Source: a virus. Taken from it: a DNA stretch of 36,962 nucleotides. The stretch lies in the IMG/VR virus record IMGVR_UViG_3300004097_000020, positions 1 through 36,962 of that record; one strand, written 5' to 3'. Made by a program: the position numbers and the translations under genes. The notes under the pieces are model-generated. The model was not told the origin of the DNA and searched no databases. It saw nothing but the letters and a program-made list of their open reading frames with translations. Below are positions 7,523 through 14,634 of this stretch, piece by piece; within the stretch, counting starts at the first letter, position 1; every line of letters starts with the position of its first letter.

Positions 7523-8634
7523 CGGCTCACTCGCTATTTGGAGCGTCAAGCGCTACAATTTGGACAAACTGTACGGCCCAACCTTGTCTTGCCTCGCAAG
7601 CGAAAACGTTTGAAGAAAGCAAACCCTACGCAGACGAGGGAACTAAGGCACATAACCTTGCGGCTGAGATTTTAGCGGGCACAATACCGCTAGAAACACT
7701 TTGTAATGTAGACGACGAGATGGGTGCAGCTATAACTATGTATGTGCGGTACGTTCGGCGGCATGTGAAAAAAACGTGTCGGTTGCGCGTGGAGCAACGC
7801 ATCAGTCTTGATATAGATCGCGAACGTTTTTTTGGGACGGCAGACGCCATTGTTTCCGCTAAAACGTCCATCACTGTTATTGACTTTAAATATGGGAAAG
7901 GGATTAGCGTGCAGCCAGAGAACAACCCACAACTGTTGTATTATTTGTTGGGCGCAATCGAGCTAGAGGGCTTGGATATTGTGTGCGGTAAAAAGTTTTA
8001 TGTAGCTATTGTACAACCGCGCATGGAGAGCGACCCGATACGCAAGGTTCAAGTACCCGCTCGATCGCTGATTGCGTTTCAAGCGTTTCTCGAAGGGCGC
8101 TACGAAAAAGTAAAAGAAAACCCAGAGTACAACCAAGGTACCTGGTGCCAGTTTTGTAAAGTCAAAGGCGTTTGCCCAGAGCTTAATCAGCTAAGTAACG
8201 CAGTGACGGCAACGGATTCTGACGGCGACGTAACCGAACTCCCACAAGTGGAGCAGCTAACCCCGGCGGATATCGGTACGGTTTTAGAAAAAGCTAAGGC
8301 TTTAAAGAGTTGGTTGACAGCAGTGGAAACCTACGGTTATAATCTAGCCTTAGAAGGTTGTGAGATTCCGAGACATAAATTAGTGTTAGGTGGCCGAGCC
8401 ACCCGAAAATGGATTAATGAGCAAGCGGTCGCTAACGAATTACAAAGCGAATACGGGCTAGATATTTTCGACATTAAACTCAAGTCGCCAGCCAAGATGG
8501 AAAAGTTAGTCGATGACAAGGAGGTTGTAGAAAAACATGTGATGGTCCCAGAGAAAAAGCCAGTTTTGGTTTTGGCCACAGATAAAAGAGATGCCTATAG
8601 TTTAGGACAAGAGTTAACAAGTTTAGTAGATTAG
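7519..8634 (+). CDS. DUF2800 protein, Cas4/RecB-like nuclease (371 aa)
   Basis: The protein has the DUF2800 layout: an N-terminal Trp-Cys region (WTNCTAQPC, residues 15-23), a nuclease core with the D-x-K element in VIDFKYGKG (D122, K124), then QLLYYLLGA and a cysteine cluster WCQFCKVKGVC (C210, C213, C219). In Cas4- and AddB-type nucleases four cysteines hold an iron-sulphur cluster; C18 or C23 with the later three could do so here. It probably processes DNA ends during recombination-dependent replication. GTG start overlaps the previous stop. Length and motifs are normal for the family. The cluster and polarity are inferred. Confidence 0.85.
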   Translation: MTAHSLFGASSATIWTNCTAQPCLASQAKTFEESKPYADEGTKAHNLAAEILAGTIPLETLCNVDDEMGAAITMYVRYVRRHVKKTCRLRVEQRISLDIDRERFFGTADAIVSAKTSITVIDFKYGKGISVQPENNPQLLYYLLGAIELEGLDIVCGKKFYVAIVQPRMESDPIRKVQVPARSLIAFQAFLEGRYEKVKENPEYNQGTWCQFCKVKGVCPELNQLSNAVTATDSDGDVTELPQVEQLTPADIGTVLEKAKALKSWLTAVETYGYNLALEGCEIPRHKLVLGGRATRKWINEQAVANELQSEYGLDIFDIKLKSPAKMEKLVDDKEVVEKHVMVPEKKPVLVLATDKRDAYSLGQELTSLVD

Positions 8635-8644
8635 GAGAATAGAC

Positions 8645-9241
8645 ATGACAAAGAAGCAAAGTTACAAAAATAATGTAATCACACCCGTAGGGAGACTATC
8701 CTACCCATACTTAGTAGATAAACTAAGTACAACGTTAGATGGGCGCCTGGTTGAGAAGTGGTGCGTGGATGTGTTGTTTGATAAAAACGCAGATTTAAGT
8801 GCCCTAAAAACAATTTATAAAGAGTTAGTCGCTGATAAGTTTGGAGCGCAAACAAAGAATGTACGTTCGCCATTTAAAGACGGCGACGACAACCTTAACA
8901 AAGAAGGAGAGATCAAACCCGGATACGCAGGGACCATTTACTTATCTTTAGATACTAAGACCCAAGCGCCTGTTTTAAAACACGCAACCGGTGAGCTCAT
9001 GACGCCAGAGGAAGGAAGAAATGAATTATATGGGGGGTGTTATGGCCGTGCGTTAACTAACGCCGGGACGTATGACCATTTAGGAAACAAGGGCGTTAAG
9101 TTTTACTTAGTAGCTGTGCAAAAGCACCGTGATGGAGAGCCCATGGGCGATGGTAAAACTACTACTTCACAAGTTGACCAGCTTATGCAAGCGTTTGACG
9201 CTCAAGAAGACACAACAGACAATTCAGACTTGTTGAGCTAG
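8645..9241 (+). CDS. DUF2815 protein, probable ssDNA-binding protein (198 aa)
   Basis: The N-terminus VITPVGRLSYPYL and the block VEKWCVDVLFDK, followed by SPFKDGDDN, fit the DUF2815 family, always found beside DUF2800 and family A polymerases in phages and regarded as a single-strand-binding (OB-fold) protein. The acidic, flexible C-terminal tail (QEDTTDNSDLLS) resembles the protein-interaction tail of SSBs. A GGAG lies upstream of the ATG at 8645. It would coat single-stranded DNA at the fork and during recombination. Family call is firm; the biochemical role is taken from the family and is less certain. Confidence 0.8.
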   Translation: MTKKQSYKNNVITPVGRLSYPYLVDKLSTTLDGRLVEKWCVDVLFDKNADLSALKTIYKELVADKFGAQTKNVRSPFKDGDDNLNKEGEIKPGYAGTIYLSLDTKTQAPVLKHATGELMTPEEGRNELYGGCYGRALTNAGTYDHLGNKGVKFYLVAVQKHRDGEPMGDGKTTTSQVDQLMQAFDAQEDTTDNSDLLS

Positions 9242-9245
9242 GCTC

Positions 9246-11171
9246 ATGCTATATATCGACTTCGAAACAAGGTCTTATTGCGACCTAACAGCCAGTGGTT
9301 CGTGGCGATACGCACAAGACCCAACAACGGAAATCTTGTGCATGGCCTACGCCTTCTCAGATACTGAGCCTAAAATAGTAATAGGCTCAGAGCTGCCAGA
9401 TATAGTGGCCTTGCATATTGATATGGGCGGGATCGTTGAGGCGCACAATGCTATGTTTGAGCGAGCACTTTGGGAGTCTATAGGCGTAAAGAAATATGGA
9501 TGGCCAGAGATAAAACCAGAACAATGGAGATGCTCCGCAGCCTTGTGCGCCCGATGGGGCGTACCTAGAGATTTAAAAACGGCGCCAGGTGCGTTAGGCT
9601 TAGACCAAAGCAAAGACGCTGAGGGCCGCGCGATCATGTTGCAATTGTGTAAGCCCAGAAAAACAAAAGACGGGTTAGCGTACGTCGAAGATGCCAATAA
9701 GTTTGAGCGCCTGTATGAATATTGCCTACAGGATGTACAAACAGAGAAGGCCATTAGTAAATGTTTTCAGCAGGATTTTGCGTTTGAGCAACAAGTGTGG
9801 GCACTGGACCAAAGAATTAACTACAGAGGAGTACCCATCGACCGAACCGCAGTAGAGAATGCGTTAGAGCTTTTAGCGCTATACACGGACGAGCTCGATA
9901 AGGAAGCTAGAAAAATAACCGGTGGGTTAGCTATCAGCCAACGCGACAAGATACTAGCATGGGCGAGCGACAAGGGCGTGAGTTTACCTTCTCTCACTAA
10001 AGAAGCAGTAGCTGATTGCTTAACTTGGGTGCAAGACAAAGAGGTAAAAAGGATTCTTGAGATTCGGGCGCAGTACAAAACTTCTACGGCTAAGTACGAG
10101 CGGTTACAATCTAGCATGTCAGAAGGTGACCGTATCCGGGACGCCTTTGTTTACTACGGAGCCCTAACCGGTAGGTGGTCCGGGCGCTTGGCTCAATTCC
10201 AAAATCTACCTAAAGGCTCAGTGGGGGCTAAAGATATAGACGCTGTTGTGGATTCTGTTGTAAAAAAAGATGTTGACGCTATAAACGCCCATAAGACACC
10301 CCCGATGGAGCAATTATCTAGTTGCCTTAGGGGTATGGTAGCCGCCGGCCCCAAGACGTCCCTGTATGTGGCGGATTTTGCCGCTATTGAAGCCAGGGCC
10401 ATAGCTTGGTTAGCAAATTGCGATTTAGCGTTAAATCAGTTTAAAAAAGGAGAAGACTTATATGTTACAATGGCCGCCAAGATATATAAAATTAATGCGG
10501 GGGAAGTTACCAAAGACCAACGCCAGCTGGGTAAAGCGGCTGTGTTGGGTGCTGGTTATGGGATGGGGCATAAAACATTCTATAAGACTTGCGCGTCGTG
10601 GGGGATGCAGGTATCAGAACAATTAGCAAAGTCGGCAATCACTACGTACCGTTCGGTGTATTGCGAGATAAGAGACTTGTGGCGCTACACCGAGTTAGCC
10701 GCTACTAACGCTATTAGGTATGGATTGCCAGTTAACGCCGGGCTTGTAACTTGGTTCACCCACAACGGCAATCTACATTGTAAGCTACCGAGTGGTAGGA
10801 GCTTGACGTACCGCAACGCAAAGCTACGGGCAGTAGAGACGTTGTGGGGCGGGGAAGGTTACGAGATTACTTATATGGGCTCGAAAGAGAAGGGGGCTAA
10901 GTGGGTGCCTATATCCACCTACGGGGGTAAGTTGGTAGAAAACATAACGCAAGCGATTGCGCGCGATTTATTAGCTGAGTCGATGTTGCGGTTAGAGGCT
11001 GCCGGGTACGATATAGTCATGCACATACACGACGAGGTGGTGTGTGAGGTGCCCGACAATGCTAATAAATCCTTGGGGGAGTATGAGCTAATTATGTCGC
11101 AAATACCGGCGTGGGCCGAAGGTATGCCGATATCAGTAGAGGGTTGGGTCGGGAAGAGATTTAAAAAATAG
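9246..11171 (+). CDS. Family A DNA polymerase with 3'-5' exonuclease domain (641 aa)
   Basis: This is the replicative polymerase. The N-terminal exonuclease has LYIDFETRS (D5, E7) and AHNAMFERALWE. The polymerase palm shows motif A VADFAAIEARAIAW (D377), motif B RQLGKAAVLGAGYGMG, and motif C HIHDEVVCEV (H595, D596). There is no N-terminal 5'-nuclease domain, as usual in phage enzymes of about 650 residues. ATG 9246 has no good Shine-Dalgarno, so expression may depend on the gene ending four bases earlier. The last 35 or so bases, including the stop, are duplicated at 11658-11693 behind the next gene. Confidence 0.93.
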   Translation: MLYIDFETRSYCDLTASGSWRYAQDPTTEILCMAYAFSDTEPKIVIGSELPDIVALHIDMGGIVEAHNAMFERALWESIGVKKYGWPEIKPEQWRCSAALCARWGVPRDLKTAPGALGLDQSKDAEGRAIMLQLCKPRKTKDGLAYVEDANKFERLYEYCLQDVQTEKAISKCFQQDFAFEQQVWALDQRINYRGVPIDRTAVENALELLALYTDELDKEARKITGGLAISQRDKILAWASDKGVSLPSLTKEAVADCLTWVQDKEVKRILEIRAQYKTSTAKYERLQSSMSEGDRIRDAFVYYGALTGRWSGRLAQFQNLPKGSVGAKDIDAVVDSVVKKDVDAINAHKTPPMEQLSSCLRGMVAAGPKTSLYVADFAAIEARAIAWLANCDLALNQFKKGEDLYVTMAAKIYKINAGEVTKDQRQLGKAAVLGAGYGMGHKTFYKTCASWGMQVSEQLAKSAITTYRSVYCEIRDLWRYTELAATNAIRYGLPVNAGLVTWFTHNGNLHCKLPSGRSLTYRNAKLRAVETLWGGEGYEITYMGSKEKGAKWVPISTYGGKLVENITQAIARDLLAESMLRLEAAGYDIVMHIHDEVVCEVPDNANKSLGEYELIMSQIPAWAEGMPISVEGWVGKRFKK

Positions 11172-11178
11172 GAGAGTA
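11143..11178 (+). repeat. Direct repeat copy 1 (end of polymerase gene)
   Basis: 36 bases spanning the last codons and stop of the polymerase gene plus its downstream GGAG site. They match 11658-11693 at 35 of 36 positions. The two copies bound the gene at 11182. Confidence 0.9.
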
Positions 11179-11181
11179 GGA

Positions 11182-11670
11182 ATGACTATATTTTATGACA
11201 AGGAAAAAACACGACGAGTAAGAGATTTAAGAGTTACGGAAGACGGACAAGTTCTTATCCATAGCAGTGAAAAATGGCAGGAATTTTTTGTTTTTGGCGG
11301 GTCAAGGATTCTAATGACCGAGCCGGCCTGTGTTTATGCGAGTGGTAGTTCAAGGGTTTATGTGAAAAACAGTGCAAAAGTGTATGGCCACGATCAATCA
11401 ACTGTTTTTCAGCGCGGTAACTCAGAGATTTACGAAGGCGAGCCATACCTTCACACCGGCCATCCCAGATGGGGTAGGGAATTTGATAAAGAATTTATGG
11501 GAAAGCACTGGAACCTGCCGCTCGTTTGGCTATTCGATAATTCGGATTTTCTCACTTACGGGCTTACATCAGCATTTTTACGAAACTTCTCAAGAATTTA
11601 TCTTTATTCCGATGCGGCGGTTTGGAGGGATGACCCTGATTTACCGTTATCAGTAAAGTTGGGTCGGTAA
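11182..11670 (+). CDS. Hypothetical beta-solenoid-like protein (162 aa), cassette gene
   Basis: Not recognised by family. The central region about residues 45-85 has a regular strand-turn pattern with a step of roughly 8-10 residues (CVYASGSSRVYVKNSAKVYG, then STVF and SEIY), as in small right-handed beta-solenoids, and a weaker echo (SRIYLYSDAAVW) near the C-terminus. No signal peptide or membrane span. The gene is bounded by a 36-base direct repeat. In the second copy, one G-to-T difference supplies this gene's own TAA stop, so the coding end lies inside the repeat. This suggests a mobile or recently inserted accessory gene. It sits downstream of the polymerase and upstream of a small membrane-protein gene. 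Confidence 0.6.
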   Translation: MTIFYDKEKTRRVRDLRVTEDGQVLIHSSEKWQEFFVFGGSRILMTEPACVYASGSSRVYVKNSAKVYGHDQSTVFQRGNSEIYEGEPYLHTGHPRWGREFDKEFMGKHWNLPLVWLFDNSDFLTYGLTSAFLRNFSRIYLYSDAAVWRDDPDLPLSVKLGR

Positions 11671-11693
11671 GAGATTTAAAAAATAGGAGAGTA
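11658..11693 (+). repeat. Direct repeat copy 2 (behind the cassette gene)
   Basis: Second copy of the polymerase 3'-end sequence. The single mismatch to copy 1 creates the TAA at 11668-11670 that ends the gene at 11182. The copied GGAGAGTA also serves as ribosome site for the gene at 11699. Confidence 0.9.
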
Positions 11694-11698
11694 AAGAT

Positions 11699-11911
11699 AT
11701 GGATTTTGAGTATTTTATTTTAGTGGCTTTTATGTTTGTATTTGCATTGCCTTTTAATCTTTCGGTCGTTATGTTTTTTCTTAGGGCTAGAGCTAACGGT
11801 GATTTTGCCAGCTATTTGGTCGTCTTTTGTTATGCTCTTTTTATAGTTGTGTTTGATGTTATCTTAGTTTCTATGCTGGTCGAACACACAAAAACGTACA
11901 TACCGTCCTAA
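11699..11911 (+). CDS. Small two-span membrane protein (70 aa)
   Basis: Two hydrophobic segments, residues about 4-28 (ending VVMFFLRAR) and about 39-62 (YLVVFCYALFIVVFDVILVS), joined by a short positively charged loop, predict a small inner-membrane protein. GGAG eight bases before the ATG is part of the 36-base repeat that bounds the upstream cassette. Function unknown. The gene ends just before a promoter-like element. Confidence 0.55.
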   Translation: MDFEYFILVAFMFVFALPFNLSVVMFFLRARANGDFASYLVVFCYALFIVVFDVILVSMLVEHTKTYIPS

Positions 11912-11915
11912 ACGC

Positions 11916-11944
11916 TTTAAAAAATAGACAAGGTGTGTTATACT
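11916..11944 (+). promoter_or_regulatory. Extended -10 promoter for a structured RNA/leader
   Basis: TGTTATACT (11936-11944) is an extended -10 element (TGn plus TATACT). Seventeen bases upstream is TTTAAA (11916-11921), 4 of 6 matches to the -35 consensus. The predicted start point near 11951 falls at the 5' strand of the long stem described in the next entry. Confidence 0.5.
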
Positions 11945-11947
11945 ACT

Positions 11948-12091
11948 AGTATGTGTTCGGGCTTTATTCGTGGCCTTATCAACATCTGTTAAGCGCCGTC
12001 GCTTTATAGAAACCTGCCGAATACATACTTGCGGCCCAATACCAGGAATTACTTTTACTAAACCTTTACTCCTTTGATTGGGCCTTTAATA
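11948..12091 (+). ncRNA. Candidate structured small RNA or structured leader of the resolvase gene
   Basis: No protein is encoded in this gap. The plus-strand transcript can fold into three stems: P1, 13 pairs with one G-U (11948-11960 with 12017-12029); P2 inside it (11986-11995 with 12000-12009, loop CCGU, one U-U mismatch and one G-U); and P3, GGCCCAAT with ATTGGGCC (12033-12040 with 12077-12084), followed by a T-rich run. A promoter lies exactly at the 5' edge. The arrangement promoter, compact fold, terminator-like hairpin suggests a small RNA of about 140 nt. Alternatively it is a 5' leader controlling the RuvC-like gene that begins at 12096. I do not recognise the fold as a known RNA class. 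Confidence 0.42.
12033..12091 (+). terminator. Terminator- or attenuator-like hairpin before the resolvase gene
   Basis: An 8-bp perfect stem (12033-12040 with 12077-12084), with a possible inner AGGA/TCCT pairing, is followed by TTTAATAAAA. The loop is long (36 bases) and the T-run is interrupted, so termination would be weak or partial; attenuation is possible. It ends 11 bases before the next ATG. Confidence 0.35.
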
Positions 12092-12095
12092 AAAC

Positions 12096-12587
12096 ATGAT
12101 AAATAAACAATCAGTTATAGCATTAGATTTAGGGACAACCTGCGGGTGGGCGCTTAAGCACAACAATCGGACGTATTCGGGTGTATTTAAATTAGCCCCT
12201 ACGCGGTTTGATTCGTATGATCAGCGCTTCATAACGTTTCGTAAAAACCTACAGGAGCTTTTAGCTAAGCGTTTCAAAGACGTGGATTTAAATACGGTTC
12301 AAGTTTTTTATGAAGAGGTCCGCCAATCGCAAGCCCCGGACGCGGCCCACATGTACGGCGGATATAAAACAGTGCTTACTAGCTTTTGCCTTGACCGTAA
12401 GCTGTCCTATAAGGGCGTGGGGGTTACTACAATTAAAAAATTTATAACAGGCACGGGAAGCGCGGGCAAGGATAAAGTCATTGCAAGTGTTCGCAAGCTC
12501 GGCCATTATCCCGAAGATGATAACGAAGCCGACGCACTAGCGCTATTATATTATGGGCTCGCTTACCTACCCGAAAACGTGGTATAA
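12096..12587 (+). CDS. RuvC-like Holliday junction resolvase (163 aa)
   Basis: The fold is RNase H/RuvC-like: first strand VIALDLGTTCGWA with catalytic D11, the second acidic site in VFYEEV (E73/E74), and the C-terminal DNEADALALLYYG with D146. This is the four-acid pattern of RuvC-type resolvases. In phages they cut branched DNA before packaging, which fits the recombination genes upstream. No Shine-Dalgarno precedes ATG 12096, but D11 in the first strand excludes a much later start. TTTAAT lies five bases before the ATG, so a leaderless mRNA or control by the preceding RNA structure is possible. The N-terminus MINKQS shares its codons with the starts at 688 and 4091. Confidence 0.85.
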   Translation: MINKQSVIALDLGTTCGWALKHNNRTYSGVFKLAPTRFDSYDQRFITFRKNLQELLAKRFKDVDLNTVQVFYEEVRQSQAPDAAHMYGGYKTVLTSFCLDRKLSYKGVGVTTIKKFITGTGSAGKDKVIASVRKLGHYPEDDNEADALALLYYGLAYLPENVV

Positions 12588-12588
12588 T
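12580..12588 (+). promoter_or_regulatory. Extended -10 promoter element
   Basis: TGGTATAAT is a perfect extended -10 at the very end of the resolvase gene, six bases before the next ATG. Transcription would begin at or next to the A of that ATG, giving a leaderless message. No clear -35 is seen. Confidence 0.4.
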
Positions 12589-12594
12589 AAAGGC

Positions 12595-12876
12595 ATGATA
12601 AAAAGCCCAAAACTAAACAACACCAAACCGGGAATAGCTAAGTACACTCGTTTAAACCCCACCCGATTTCCTAAACGCCAAGGGCAGCAGGCTAGCTCAA
12701 GCGTAAATTTTCTAGCAACAATACCTAAAATCCCTTTTGCCCCCGATTTTCAGACGATAAATATACCAAAAGCGTCGCAAGTCCCAATGCCCCAAAAGCT
12801 GTTAAGCGAATTACAAATTCGGCGGGTGTTCGGTGAGCGGCCGATGTATATCTGTTGTGCAAACTACCCCAATTAA
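12595..12876 (+). CDS. Hypothetical basic, proline-rich protein (93 aa)
   Basis: Not recognised. The product begins MIKSPKLNNTKPGIAKYTR, is rich in lysine, arginine and proline, and has a C-terminal ELQIRRVFGERPMYICC. I chose ATG 12595 over the in-frame ATG at 12553, which lies inside the resolvase gene without a ribosome site. A spacing of one base between AAAGG and the ATG is too short for a normal Shine-Dalgarno. It is the last plus-strand gene of the left arm; its stop overlaps the stop of the convergent minus-strand gene. Confidence 0.45.
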   Translation: MIKSPKLNNTKPGIAKYTRLNPTRFPKRQGQQASSSVNFLATIPKIPFAPDFQTINIPKASQVPMPQKLLSELQIRRVFGERPMYICCANYPN

Positions 12877-13397
12877 AGCCTCGAGTTTAGCACCTCATAA
12901 AAATTAAATTTCGTTGCGGATCGGTAGGCGTTTTTTATCGTTTCCGAAAACAACTGGCCTTTCGTTAAAAAATAGTCAAGGTTAAAGGCTCGGGACAAAA
13001 CGGGGCCTTTAACCGAACTACCCTCGTGGGGTTCAAGCAATACGTATTTGTCTGATTGGTTGGTAAAAAAACCCAACGTATCTAGCGGCCCTCGCGCTAT
13101 AGTAAAAACTGTTTGAGCGCCTTCTTCGCCGAGTACTTTACTTAGCCCCGGGGTGGGGGGATCAACCGTTAGTAGCGCGGGGGCTTCGTCTTCTTTTCTT
13201 GCCAGCTCTTTGATAAAGAAAAAAGGCGCAATTGGCTCGGAAATAAAGGGGCCATGTAAGCAATCCAAATGTCGTGTTTCTAAGGCGATTATAGGTAAAG
13301 ACTCTGTCTGCGTTTCTTGATCTTTGCTTTTAGGTTTTCTACCTAATGTAGCCGGTTCCCCTTTAAATGTAATATTTAACTTTAAAGATATTTCCAT
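12873..13397 (-). CDS. Hypothetical protein (174 aa), last gene of the late arm
   Basis: Not recognised. A soluble protein starting MEISLKLNITFKGEP with mixed strand and helix character and no cysteine cluster or membrane span. It follows the DUF5675 gene in the minus-strand operon, ending the late transcription unit, and its stop overlaps the stop of the plus-strand gene at 12595. There is no Shine-Dalgarno in front of ATG; a run of seven C residues on the coding strand lies there instead. A part in lysis or in a virion-associated role is possible from position, but nothing in the sequence shows it. Confidence 0.55.
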   Translation of the reverse strand: MEISLKLNITFKGEPATLGRKPKSKDQETQTESLPIIALETRHLDCLHGPFISEPIAPFFFIKELARKEDEAPALLTVDPPTPGLSKVLGEEGAQTVFTIARGPLDTLGFFTNQSDKYVLLEPHEGSSVKGPVLSRAFNLDYFLTKGQLFSETIKNAYRSATKFNFYEVLNSRL

Positions 13398-13416
13398 AGT
13401 AGGGGGGTTTTATTGT

Positions 13417-13815
13417 TTAGTAAATAGTTAACCTAAACCCAGCGGGGTACTGCTCCAAAATACTACGCAAGGCTTTTCGGGAATCGGCAACCGCCAGCTG
13501 TTTCGGACACCCCATAATCTGCCACGACTCCCCAACTAAAATACAACCTTGGCTATGCTCCACATAGTTACCCGCGTGGATAAGGACGTTGGATCGCCCC
13601 GGAACCTCAGTTACATGAAAGGCGTGCGGGTGCTTATCGCTTGTATAAGGTATCAGAGTGTACGTGCCTGGTACAATACAAGACACGTTGGGTAGATTAT
13701 TACGCCACGGAAGCTCTAACGTTTTACAAACTTCTTGGCCTTCGGCAGTAGCTAACGTTCCGAGTACCCCCCTGTCGCTATTTATCTCGCGATTAAGAGT
13801 TAATGATGCCGTCAT
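13417..13815 (-). CDS. DUF5675-family protein, probable lysis-module enzyme (132 aa)
   Basis: The protein shows the DUF5675 sequence pattern: LGTLATAEGQEVCKTLELPW, then NVSCIVPGTYTL, and VPGRSNVLIHAGNYVEHSQG with CIL. The IHAGN...SQGCI arrangement recalls the His and Cys of YkuD-type L,D-transpeptidase folds, so a peptidoglycan-acting role is plausible but not shown. It lies just after two holin-like genes, where an endolysin is expected; no other endolysin is visible in the window. I prefer ATG at 13815 over TTG at 13830; neither has a strong ribosome site, and the gene overlaps the preceding holin-like gene by 23 bases, which suggests coupled translation. Confidence 0.65.
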   Translation of the reverse strand: MTASLTLNREINSDRGVLGTLATAEGQEVCKTLELPWRNNLPNVSCIVPGTYTLIPYTSDKHPHAFHVTEVPGRSNVLIHAGNYVEHSQGCILVGESWQIMGCPKQLAVADSRKALRSILEQYPAGFRLTIY

Positions 13816-14041
13816 TTTTTGCTTTATCAAAATTACATGCGATAATATTTATTAGTCGCATAAACAGTTTTAGGTTGTTATCTTTAACCGCTGATGATAT
13901 CGTGGAGGCTATGGCTGCCCCGCCCGTAAGGGCTAACGCAACCCCTTGGGGATCGCTTAGGTATTTTACACTAAACCCCAACGATCCCGCGCCGGATGCG
14001 GCCAGTAAAACTTTATATAATGTTTTTAAAAATGTAGTCAT
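13793..14041 (-). CDS. Holin-like small protein (82 aa)
   Basis: Two moderately hydrophobic stretches, about residues 9-27 (YKVLLAASGAGSLGFSVKYL) and 31-51 (QGVALALTGGAAIASTISSAV), are followed by INIIACNFDKAKND, a tail seen on small lysis-cassette proteins of other phages. AGGAG stands eight bases before the ATG. It overlaps the DUF5675 gene downstream. A holin that opens the inner membrane for the lysis enzyme is the likely role, inferred from size, hydrophobicity and place. Confidence 0.55.
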   Translation of the reverse strand: MTTFLKTLYKVLLAASGAGSLGFSVKYLSDPQGVALALTGGAAIASTISSAVKDNNLKLFMRLINIIACNFDKAKNDGIINS

Positions 14042-14055
14042 TTTTTTTCTCCTGT

Positions 14056-14277
14056 TTATTTATAAAATAAAGCGCTTACTAGCGCTGCAATAACGCTGAA
14101 TAAGCCTGTAATAAAAAGCGCATTAATACGCATCATTATGGTTTTTACGTTTTTTCGGTGCTCGTCTAAAACCTGGCTCTTGTGTGACAATTCACTTAGC
14201 ATCTCAGCTACCCGAACCTCAACGGTTCGAAGCCTTTCGGATAGTTTATCCAGCATTTGTTTATCGTACGAGTCCAC
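14056..14277 (-). CDS. Holin-like protein with coiled coil and C-terminal membrane span (73 aa)
   Basis: Residues 1-45 form a charged heptad-like helix (LDKLSERLRTVEVRVAEML), and residues about 50-71 form one transmembrane helix (INALFITGLFSVIAALVSAL) ending FYK. This is the layout of XhlA-type haemolysin/holin accessory proteins. Start is GTG at 14277 with AGGA just upstream. Together with the gene at 13793 it may form a two-component membrane-lysis unit. Confidence 0.55.
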   Translation of the reverse strand: MDSYDKQMLDKLSERLRTVEVRVAEMLSELSHKSQVLDEHRKNVKTIMMRINALFITGLFSVIAALVSALFYK

Positions 14278-14298
14278 ACATCCTACATTGTTTCATTT

Positions 14299-14352
14299 GC
14301 GTAGCTGTAACGTCAATAGGTAAGCGGGTGTTTTTGTGCCACAAAACTACGC
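14299..14352 (-). promoter_or_regulatory. Small inverted repeats between two lysis/tail genes
   Basis: In the 69-base gap, GCGTAG (14299-14304) is inverted at 14347-14352, and TTTTGT/ACAAAA with loop GCC lies at 14333-14346 beside the stop codon of the gene at 14347. A weak terminator or processing site is possible; the A/T-only hairpin is not a convincing terminator. Confidence 0.2.
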
Positions 14353-14634
14353 CTCCTCTTTCATTTCTTCGCGCAGGTTTGTTAATAACTCTACTAACGC
14401 GTCCATTTCCCCTACGGACGCCGTAGTTTCAAACTGAGAACAAGTAGTTAACTCTTCAATCGCCTGTTTTAATTCCTGTTTGTTTTGCTTAATTTCTGCT
14501 TTTTGGCTTTTGGTAAGAGTCGCGCGTTCCGACTCGTGTTTTGCGGCCAGGGTGTTATAAAGCTCTACCTGAGCTAAGTATAAATTGTATTTGTTTACTA
14601 GCTCCGAATTGTTTTTTATTTTTTCTAACGTCAT
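14347..14634 (-). CDS. Hypothetical coiled-coil protein (95 aa)
   Basis: Almost entirely charged and helical (LTKSQKAEIKQNKQELKQAI), with a short break around FETTASVGEM and a second helix. No family recognised. GGAG precedes the ATG, which overlaps the stop of the fibre gene upstream (ATGA). It lies between the tail fibre and lysis genes; a small fibre-associated or lysis-accessory role is possible, without direct evidence. Confidence 0.55.
   Translation of the reverse strand: MTLEKIKNNSELVNKYNLYLAQVELYNTLAAKHESERATLTKSQKAEIKQNKQELKQAIEELTTCSQFETTASVGEMDALVELLTNLREEMKEEA

Noticed and set aside
14333-14346. Rho-independent terminator between the coiled-coil and holin-like genes
   Set aside because: The stem is only A/T plus one G-T pair step, with a very small loop and no T-run on the transcribed side.
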